In this document: positions 1 to 6,263 of the stretch, in pieces | Layout: each line of letters starts with the position of its first letter | How positions within the stretch are numbered: position 1 is the first letter of the stretch | Assembly (NCBI GenBank): GCA_014649355.1 | Contig: BMSW01000027.1 | Location: 1 to 56,796 of the forward strand | Reading direction: 5' to 3' | DNA length: 56,796 nt | DNA from: Streptomyces althioticus | GTDB lineage: Bacteria > Actinomycetota > Actinomycetes > Streptomycetales > Streptomycetaceae | Position numbers and translations under genes: made by a program | The notes under the pieces: model-generated | Databases searched by the model: none | Told to the model about the DNA's origin: nothing | The model's input: the letters and a program-made list of their open reading frames with translations, nothing else

Positions 1-34
1 GCCCGAACCATGCCCCCGCACAGCACCACCCCTC

Positions 35-122
35 AGGGGCGCGGGGAACTGCGCGCCAAGCCCCCACCCGCCCGCACCCACAGACCGCCCCAAGCCACCT
101 CCAGGGGCGCGGGGAACTGCGC
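35..122 (+). repeat. Two copies of a dispersed 20-nt intergenic repeat
   Basis: The motif AGGGGCGCGGGGAACTGCGC occurs at 35-54 and again, identical, at 103-122. A third copy with one mismatch lies inverted at 46579-46598. The core GGGAACTGCGC forms the inner part of the hairpin arms at 27222-27271. The copies lie between genes and resemble a repeat I recall from many Streptomyces genomes. An open frame runs through this stretch into the downstream gene, but its translation is Pro/Arg/Thr-rich and unlike the family, so I treat the stretch as non-coding. Confidence 0.7.
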
Positions 123-156
123 AACCACCCCGACACCCCCCGTACCCTTGCCCCAC

Positions 157-1110
157 GTGAGACGCAGACGCACCCCCACCCCTCCCCCACCCCTGCCGCA
201 ACGCGACGGCGTGGACCCGGTCCGGGTACGTCTCCCCGCAGGCGGCCCCGGCGCGACAGTCCGCGAGCACCTGGTCCGACGCCTCTCCGCACCCCCCGCC
301 CAGCTCGACGCCATGTTCACCGCAGGCGAGATCGTCGGCGCCGACGGCCGCCCCGTCCCCCCGGACACCCCCTACGCCCCCGGCCTCACCGTGTGGTTCC
401 ACCGCGACATGCCGGAGGAACCCCCCGTCCCCTTCCCCTTGCACGTGGTGCACCAGGACGACCACCTCGTCGTCGCGGACAAACCCCACTTCCTGGCCAC
501 CACCCCCCGCGGCAGCCACGTACGCCAGACCGCCCTCGCCCGCCTCCGCCACGAACTCGGCCTCCCGCACCTGACGGCCGCGCACCGCCTGGACCGCCTC
601 ACGGCGGGACTGGTGCTTTTCACCGTGCGCCCCGAGGAGCGCGGCGCGTACCAGACGCTGTTCCGCGACCGCCGGGTCCACAAGGAGTACGAGGCCGTCG
701 CCCCCTACGACCCGGCCCTGGACCTTCCCCGCACCGTCCGGAGCAGGATCGTCAAGGAACGCGGAGAGCTGACCGCACGCGAGGTCGAGGGCGAACCGAA
801 CGCGGAGACCCGGGTGGCGCTGCTCGCGCACCGGGAGGACGGCCTGGCCCGCTACCGGCTGGTGCCCGGCACCGGCCAGACCCACCAGCTGCGGGTGCAC
901 ATGACCGCCCTGGGCGTACCGATCCTGGGCGACCCCCTCTACCCCGAGGTGACCGCCCCGGTCCCGGCCGGCGACTTCCGGCACCCGCTGCAACTGCTGG
1001 CGCGGGAACTGGCGTTCACGGACCCGCTGACGGGTGCGGAACGCCGGTTCACCAGCGGCCGGGCGCTCGAGGCGTGGACCTCGTACGGCACCTGGGCGGC
1101 GGATCAGTAG
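157..1110 (+). CDS. RluA-family pseudouridine synthase
   Basis: Isomerises uridine to pseudouridine in rRNA or tRNA in the cytoplasm. The catalytic-loop motif HRLDRLTAG, with the essential Asp, is clear. After it come the usual RluA signatures: the HKEYEA-like strand and the GTGQTHQLRVHM segment near the C-terminus, followed by GDPLYP. The frame stays open upstream to position 10, but that part is a low-complexity Pro/Arg stretch across two intergenic repeat copies. I therefore choose the GTG at 157, giving 317 residues beginning with a basic RRRR run. Its stop overlaps the stop of the convergent P450 gene by 7 bases, with no room for a terminator between them. The family is certain; which RNA and which position it modifies cannot be read from the sequence. 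Confidence 0.88.
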   Translation: MRRRRTPTPPPPLPQRDGVDPVRVRLPAGGPGATVREHLVRRLSAPPAQLDAMFTAGEIVGADGRPVPPDTPYAPGLTVWFHRDMPEEPPVPFPLHVVHQDDHLVVADKPHFLATTPRGSHVRQTALARLRHELGLPHLTAAHRLDRLTAGLVLFTVRPEERGAYQTLFRDRRVHKEYEAVAPYDPALDLPRTVRSRIVKERGELTAREVEGEPNAETRVALLAHREDGLARYRLVPGTGQTHQLRVHMTALGVPILGDPLYPEVTAPVPAGDFRHPLQLLARELAFTDPLTGAERRFTSGRALEAWTSYGTWAADQ

Positions 1111-2765
1111 CCGCGCCACCACCGCAGGAACCGCTGCCAGGCCCCCTTGGGCGGCTCGGGCGGCGCGAGCGGAGGCGGCACGGGCACGGCGGCCGGCACG
1201 GGCCCGGCTTCCGGGCTTCCGCCGACGCCCGCACCCGGCGCACCAGCACCCACACCCGCACCCGTCACACCCGCGTCCGCACCCGGCAGCCCCGCCTCCG
1301 CACCCGGCGCGCCCACGTCCGCGCGCCGCGCACCCGCGTCCGCACCCCCCGCGGAGCCACCCACGGAAGCCCGTGCGGGCGCGGGCGCCTCCGCCTGCCG
1401 GGGAACCCCGCCGATCTGCCAGTCGTACGCCGCGGGCACCCCCGCGCCGACCTCGTGGCTCGGCGCCTGCGTGATCTCCTGCTGGGGCCGCGGCGTGAAG
1501 TGCACCGGCAGGGACACCAGATGGCGCGAGGCGATCGACTCGGTGAAGGCCAGCTCCTCCTCGTCGCAGCTCAGCTCCACGTCCGGCAGCCGCATCAGCA
1601 GGGCGTCGACGCCGATCTCGGCGATGACACGGCCGATGTCCTGGCCGGGGCACTCGTGGGTGCCACCGCCGAACGCGAGGTGGGAGCGGTTGCCCTGCAT
1701 GTCGGCGGTCGGGTCGGGGCGGACCCTCGGGTCGACGTTGGCCGGGGCGGGCGCGAACAGCAGCCCGTCGCCCTTGCGGATGCGCTGCCCGCCCAGCTCG
1801 GTGTCCTGCCTGGCGTAGTAGGCGAAGATGGTGCTGAACGGCGGTTCGTCCCAGAGGAGTTGCTCCACCGCCTGGGGCACGGTCATCTGGCCGCCGTTGA
1901 GCTGCGACCGGAAGCGCGGGTCGATGAGCACCTGGCGCAGCACGTTGGCGAGCAGGTTCGCCGTGGCCTCGTATGCGGCGATCAGCACCACCCGCAGGTG
2001 CTGGCTGACCTCCTCGTCGGACAGCCCGGCCGGGTGGCCGACGAGGTGGCCGGTGAAGTCGTCCTGGGGTTCCTTCCGGCGGCGGGCGGTGAGGCGGTTC
2101 AGCGCCTCCATGACGTAGGCGTTGCTCGCGATGGCGGTCTCGGTGCCGCGGATCATGTCGCGGGCCGCCTGCACCATGCGGTCGTCGTACTCGTCGGGCA
2201 TGCCGAGGACGTGGCACATCACCGCCATCGGGAGGTGCTCGGCGTAGTCGCTGACCAGATCCGCCTCGCCGGCCTCGCAGAACCGGTTGACGACCCGCTG
2301 GACGCTGCGGTTGACGTAGCGGCGCAGGCTGCGGAAGTCGGTGGCGGAGACGGCGGTGTCGATGGCGCCGCGCCAGCGCCGGTGCTGCTCGCCCTCGGTG
2401 TGGGCGCACATCGGCTGCCAGGCGATGTGCGGCATCAGCGGGTGGTCGGGCTTGACCAGGCCGTCGCGGAGGGCGGACCAGATGCGGCTGTCCTTGGTGA
2501 ACTGAGCCGGACTGCGCACGAGTTGCTGGCTCTCGGCATGGCCGAGCACCACCCACAGCGGTACGTCGTCGTGGATAAGCACGGGCGCCACCGGGCCATG
2601 CTCCTCGCGCAGCTGCTCGTAGAGCCTCTTGAGGTCGTCCGACTCGTGGAGCCGGGCGAGTCCGCCGGGGCCCAGGCCGTGCGCGGGGCATCCGGGGGGC
2701 GGTCCGGGCCGGGCGTCGTCACCGGCCGGGAGGTCCGGCGTCTGGGAGTGGGATTCAGGCGTCAC
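1104..2765 (-). CDS. cvnE: Conservon cytochrome P450 (CvnE/RarE type, CYP157-like)
   Basis: Last gene of the conservon operon. The heme-binding loop FGGGTHECPG places the cysteine ligand at about residue 372, so this is a P450. The K-helix motif ExxR, nearly universal in P450s, reads Gln-Leu-Leu-Trp here (EQLLW, residues 301-305). That is the hallmark reported for Streptomyces CYP157 enzymes, which are often found in conservons. The I-helix region has AAYEAT. Residues from about 435 to 553 form an extra tail: a repetitive Ala/Gly/Pro-rich linker with GADAG-like units, then a short basic-aromatic end (AWQRFLRWWRGY). Bacterial P450s are usually near 400 residues, so the tail adds more than 100. 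Substrate and activity are unknown, and loss of ExxR may mean a non-catalytic or sensory role. It starts 63 bases after cvnD. Confidence 0.9.
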   Translation of the reverse strand: MTPESHSQTPDLPAGDDARPGPPPGCPAHGLGPGGLARLHESDDLKRLYEQLREEHGPVAPVLIHDDVPLWVVLGHAESQQLVRSPAQFTKDSRIWSALRDGLVKPDHPLMPHIAWQPMCAHTEGEQHRRWRGAIDTAVSATDFRSLRRYVNRSVQRVVNRFCEAGEADLVSDYAEHLPMAVMCHVLGMPDEYDDRMVQAARDMIRGTETAIASNAYVMEALNRLTARRRKEPQDDFTGHLVGHPAGLSDEEVSQHLRVVLIAAYEATANLLANVLRQVLIDPRFRSQLNGGQMTVPQAVEQLLWDEPPFSTIFAYYARQDTELGGQRIRKGDGLLFAPAPANVDPRVRPDPTADMQGNRSHLAFGGGTHECPGQDIGRVIAEIGVDALLMRLPDVELSCDEEELAFTESIASRHLVSLPVHFTPRPQQEITQAPSHEVGAGVPAAYDWQIGGVPRQAEAPAPARASVGGSAGGADAGARRADVGAPGAEAGLPGADAGVTGAGVGAGAPGAGVGGSPEAGPVPAAVPVPPPLAPPEPPKGAWQRFLRWWRGY

Positions 2766-2828
2766 TGTGGTCGCTCCGGAAAGGGGGAAAGCCTAAAAGG
2801 TCCGTTGAGTGCGGGGAGGGCTCGCCCG

Positions 2829-3449
2829 TCAGGTGAGGGAGCCCGTCATCGCGAGCGAGTGCAGGAAGCGCATCAGCGTCATCAGCACGTCGCGGCTGGA
2901 GGCGCGGCGCCGCACGTCACAGTCCACGATCGGGATCATCTCGGACAGGTCGAGCGCGGCCCGCAGGTCGGCGATCGGGTAACGGGGAGCGTCCGGGAAG
3001 GAGTTGACGGCGACGACGAACGGCACGCCGCGTTCCTCCAGGCGGCCCATGACGTCGAAGCTGACCTCGAGGCGACGCGTGTCGACCAGCACGACCGCGC
3101 CGAGCGCGCCTTCGAACAGGCCGTTCCACAGGAACCAGAAGCGTTCCTGGCCCGGCGTGCCGAACAGGTACAGCACCAGCTCGTCGGTGATCTTGATGCG
3201 GCCGAAGTCCATGGCGACGGTGGTGGCCGTCTTGGACGCGGAGCCGTAGTTGTCGTCGACCCCGATGCCGGCCTGCGTCATGGTCTCCTCGGTGGTCAGC
3301 GGCTTGATCTCGCTGACCGAGCCGACCATGGTGGTCTTGCCGACCCCGAACCCGCCGACGATCACGATCTTCACCGCGGACTGCGCCGTGTGGGGCAGCT
3401 GGTCCTCGGCGCGTGGGCCCGGGATGGTGTCAGAGCCGTTGAAGTCCAT
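2829..3449 (-). CDS. cvnD: Conservon GTPase CvnD (RarD type)
   Basis: Small Ras/Arf-like GTPase of the conservon complex, 206 residues. The P-loop GGFGVGKTTMVG lies near residues 33-44. The switch II region reads FGTPGQERFWF, replacing the DTAGQ form of Ras proteins. The usual NKxD base-recognition motif is altered to NSFPDA, as I recall for this bacterial family. In S. coelicolor, conservon proteins form a membrane-associated complex compared to a eukaryotic G-protein receptor system, in which CvnD is the nucleotide switch. The gene overlaps the end of cvnC by 20 bases, which suggests translational coupling. Confidence 0.93.
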   Translation of the reverse strand: MDFNGSDTIPGPRAEDQLPHTAQSAVKIVIVGGFGVGKTTMVGSVSEIKPLTTEETMTQAGIGVDDNYGSASKTATTVAMDFGRIKITDELVLYLFGTPGQERFWFLWNGLFEGALGAVVLVDTRRLEVSFDVMGRLEERGVPFVVAVNSFPDAPRYPIADLRAALDLSEMIPIVDCDVRRRASSRDVLMTLMRFLHSLAMTGSLT

Positions 3450-3840
3450 GCATCACCGCTTCGAGAAGGGAACGGTCCGGGAGCGCCTTGCGGACGATCG
3501 GGGAACGCGCCTGGACCAGTTCCGCCGTCAGCAGTTCGGTGATCAGCACGGTCACCACGCTGAACGGCAGACTGAGATAGGCCGACAGCTCGGCCACGGA
3601 CAGGGGGGCGACGCAGAGCCGGAGCAGCGCCGCCTGCTCGGGGGTGGCGGAGGGCGGGGGGTCGGGGGAACGCGCCACGATCAGCGTGACGAGGTCGATG
3701 TCGGCGCGCTTGCCGTCCGGCCCCGCGACGACGTACAGCCGCTCCGGGTTGCCGCCCTCGCCCTCCTTCCGGGCCGGGGCGGCCGGCTGTGCGGGAGTGC
3801 CCTGCCCGGGAGTGCGCCTCTGGCGTTGGGGAGGAGTCAT
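3430..3840 (-). CDS. cvnC: Conservon DUF742 protein CvnC (RarC type)
   Basis: 136-residue DUF742 protein. The first 30 residues are Pro/Gln/Arg-rich and probably disordered. The rest carries the family core: LYVVAGPDGKRADIDLVTLI, then a winged-helix-like segment (LLRLCVAPLSVAELSAYL) and the terminal LLEAVMHGLQRL. The start overlaps the cvnB stop by four bases (ATGA) and the end overlaps cvnD, so the operon is tightly coupled. Its exact role in the conservon complex is not known; the helix-turn-helix-like fold may be used for protein contacts rather than DNA binding. Confidence 0.93.
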   Translation of the reverse strand: MTPPQRQRRTPGQGTPAQPAAPARKEGEGGNPERLYVVAGPDGKRADIDLVTLIVARSPDPPPSATPEQAALLRLCVAPLSVAELSAYLSLPFSVVTVLITELLTAELVQARSPIVRKALPDRSLLEAVMHGLQRL

Positions 3841-4244
3841 ACGGTCTGCCCGTTCCGTCGGGGCGGACTGGTCAGATGGGCGCCGATGCGGACGACGAGG
3901 TCGCGCATCATGCCGCCCATGCGGCCGGGTTCGCAGGTCATGTCGGAGAGCACCGCGAGGTAGGCGTTGGCGCCGGCCGCCATCAGGTAGAAGTAGCCCT
4001 CGTCGATCTCGATGAGCACCATCTTCATCTCGCCGTCTCCGTGGGGGAGTTCCTGCGCGACGGCGGCGGCGAGGCTCTGCACGCCGGCGCAGGCGGCGGC
4101 GACCCGGTCGGCCGCGTCCGGCTCTCCGCCGTAGCGGGCGATGCGCAGGCCGTCGGCGGAGAGCACCACGATCATCTCGACGCCGGGTACGCCGTCGGCG
4201 AGCTCCTTGAGCATCCAGTCGAAGTTGGCTCGTTGCTGGATCAC
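3837..4244 (-). CDS. cvnB: Conservon roadblock/LC7 protein CvnB (RarB type)
   Basis: 135-residue roadblock/LC7 protein. It begins IQQRANFDWMLKELADGVPG and has the family pattern of a regulatory strand (MIVVLSADGLRIARYG) followed by the strand LYLAV-like segment near AYLAVLSDM. In other systems such proteins regulate small GTPases, so CvnB is thought to act on CvnD or to link it to the kinase CvnA. I chose the GTG at 4244 because it overlaps the cvnA stop as GTGA, the usual coupling in this operon. The longer open frame upstream is antisense noise inside cvnA. Confidence 0.93.
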   Translation of the reverse strand: MIQQRANFDWMLKELADGVPGVEMIVVLSADGLRIARYGGEPDAADRVAAACAGVQSLAAAVAQELPHGDGEMKMVLIEIDEGYFYLMAAGANAYLAVLSDMTCEPGRMGGMMRDLVVRIGAHLTSPPRRNGQTV

Positions 4245-5854
4245 TTGAGGTCCCCCTCGTCCTCGGCCTCGGTGCGGGCCGGTTCGTTGATGAGATGCAG
4301 GTAGGCGGTCGGGTTCCGGGTGAAGTCGGTGGGGTGGACGTCGGGGTCGAGGTCCTTCTTCAGTCCCTCCCAGAAGGCGTCGACCCACAGCCCGGGTTCG
4401 CGGTCGTTCTGCTGCTTCTTCTTCTCGGGCGCGGCCGCGGCCCAGATGTCGTGGTACTCCTCGCCGCGCTCCTTGGCCTCGCGCTCGGCGCGCTCGGCGG
4501 CGGCCTGCTCGGCGTAGCGCTGGGCGAGCGGCGTCCTGACGCGGCTGCGGCGCTGCGGGAGACCGCCCGCGGTCCACTCGGTGACCTCGGGGACGTCGTC
4601 CTCCACGGCGGCCGACTCGGGGATGCGGGGGCTGGTGGGGCGGCGGGTCTTGGGGGCGCGCTGGGGGCCGGGGAGGGCGTCGACGGGGCGGGGCACGGCG
4701 GTGGCGCCGATGCCGTGGGCGAGGCCGACGCCGGGCTGGTCGGTGATCATCTCGCTGGGGACGACCAGGACGGCGCGGACGCCGCCGTAGGCGGAGGCGC
4801 GCAACGACACCTGCATGTTGAACTGGGTGCACAGGCGGCCGACGACGGCGAGGCCGAGGCGCGGGTTGCCGCCGATCTCCTGGAGGTCGACGCCGCGCTG
4901 GGCGCGGTCGAGGATGCCCTCGATGCGGGCGCGGGCCTGCTCGTCGAGGCTGACGCCGGCGTCCTCGATCTCGATGGCGACGCCGGTCTGCACCTCGGTG
5001 GCGGTGACGCTGACCTTGCTGGTGGGCGGCGAGTAGCGGGTGGCGTTGTCGAGGAGTTCGGCGGCGGCGTGGATGACCGGCTCGACGTAGATGCCCTTGA
5101 TGTTGATCTTCGCGATCGACTTCAGGTCGATGCGGCGGTACTCGAGGATGCGGGACATGGCGCCGCGCAGCACGCTGTAGAGCGCGACCGGCTTGGGCCA
5201 CTGGCGTCCCGGGCGGCCGCCGCCGAGGACGGAGATGGAGTCGGCGAGGCGGCCGATCAGCGCGGTGCCGTGGTCGATGCGCAGGAGGTCGTCGAAGACC
5301 TCGGGGTTGCGGCCGTGGTCCTCCTCCATCTCCCTCAGTTCCTTGGCCTGCTGGTGGACGATGGCCTGGACGCGGCGGGCGATGGAGACGAAGGAACGCT
5401 GCGAGGAGTCACGCAGGTTCTCCTCGTCGTCGATGATCTTGAGGACCGTGCGCAGCAGCACCTGCTGGTACTTGGGGAGGTCCCGCCAGGACGGGTTGAG
5501 CCGCGGCAGGGCGCGCATCACCTCGTCCGGTTCGTTGCCGGCGTGCAGATGGTTCAGGCAGACGGGGAAGACCTGCTGGATGAAGTACTCGGTCTCCGTG
5601 TCGTGGGCGGCGATCCGCGCCTCCAGATACGCACGGTGACGCTCGTGCTCGGCGCGCGCCTCCCGCAGTAGACGGCCGCGGCGCACCGCCTCGGTCGCGG
5701 CGGCGGCCACCAGCAGGGTCGCTACGGCACCGCACACGCCGACGGCGATCCGGGCGGGCTCCGTCACCAGGGCGACGGCGGCTCCGGTCGCCGCGGCCAT
5801 CACTATGGCCGGCAGCAACAGCACGCGTGCGTAAGGAAGTTGGACACTCGCCAT
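4241..5854 (-). CDS. cvnA: Conservon sensor histidine kinase CvnA (RarA type)
   Basis: First gene of the operon, 537 residues. Two hydrophobic segments near the N-terminus (about residues 10-30 and 37-55) form a membrane anchor with almost no external loop. A helical region follows, then a HATPase domain: N-box AELLDNATRYSPP, G1-like EDAGVSLD and G2-like GLAVVGRL. After about residue 390 the protein is Pro/Arg/Glu-rich and probably disordered. No conventional phosphoacceptor H-box is obvious; the helix DLLRIDHGTALIGR may be its counterpart. By analogy with the studied S. coelicolor conservon it is the membrane sensor of the complex. No response-regulator gene accompanies it. Confidence 0.92.
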   Translation of the reverse strand: MASVQLPYARVLLLPAIVMAAATGAAVALVTEPARIAVGVCGAVATLLVAAAATEAVRRGRLLREARAEHERHRAYLEARIAAHDTETEYFIQQVFPVCLNHLHAGNEPDEVMRALPRLNPSWRDLPKYQQVLLRTVLKIIDDEENLRDSSQRSFVSIARRVQAIVHQQAKELREMEEDHGRNPEVFDDLLRIDHGTALIGRLADSISVLGGGRPGRQWPKPVALYSVLRGAMSRILEYRRIDLKSIAKINIKGIYVEPVIHAAAELLDNATRYSPPTSKVSVTATEVQTGVAIEIEDAGVSLDEQARARIEGILDRAQRGVDLQEIGGNPRLGLAVVGRLCTQFNMQVSLRASAYGGVRAVLVVPSEMITDQPGVGLAHGIGATAVPRPVDALPGPQRAPKTRRPTSPRIPESAAVEDDVPEVTEWTAGGLPQRRSRVRTPLAQRYAEQAAAERAEREAKERGEEYHDIWAAAAPEKKKQQNDREPGLWVDAFWEGLKKDLDPDVHPTDFTRNPTAYLHLINEPARTEAEDEGDLK

Positions 5855-6209
5855 GTGAGCCCTCTGAAGCGTATCGACTGACGGTCGGGAACGTGCACAT
5901 AAGGGAACAGGCGCACGAATTCATCTCAACTCGGTGCGCTGCGGGCGAGCTTAGTCCGACGGGATCATCGCCATGTCATATTCAGCATCTGCCGGAAACG
6001 GCCCCCGGGGCAGGAGTACGCTCGGGGCCATTTGCACGGTCCGGAACAATTCGAACACGGTGTGTCACGGCGCACAGGCGTGCGGCGGCCACTCACCGTC
6101 ACGGGTGAACCGGACCCTCGGAGCGGCGGCCCACGGTCTCCCGGAGACTTCCCATCTCTTCCCGCGTACGCGGCGGGTGATGCGGCCGCACGAGAGCGCG
6201 CACAGTGCA
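5855..6209. other. Intergenic region upstream of the conservon
   Basis: About 350 bases between the conservon start and the helY terminator. It is locally lower in GC than its surroundings (5880-6060), as expected for a promoter region serving cvnA on the minus strand. The short frames here have no recognisable protein character. I see no clear riboswitch or RNA gene. Confidence 0.5.
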
Positions 6210-6242
6210 GAAGCCCGGCGCGCGGGGGGCGCACCGGGCTTC
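6210..6242 (-). terminator. Terminator downstream of helY-like gene
   Basis: Perfect 9-bp inverted repeat GAAGCCCGG (6210-6218) and CCGGGCTTC (6234-6242) around a GC-rich loop that can pair further. It starts 21 bases after the helicase stop codon on the minus strand. There is no T-run, which is common for Streptomyces terminators. Confidence 0.7.
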
Positions 6243-6263
6243 CGGAGAGAGGGTCGAGCGGGG

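Noticed and set aside
10..156. N-terminal extension of the pseudouridine synthase
   Set aside because: Low-complexity Pro/Arg translation over two intergenic repeats; the GTG at 157 fits the family better.
393..3542. 1049-codon plus-strand open frame
   Set aside because: It runs antisense across the P450 and GTPase genes and is Arg/Pro/His-rich without any domain; long antisense frames are normal at this GC content.
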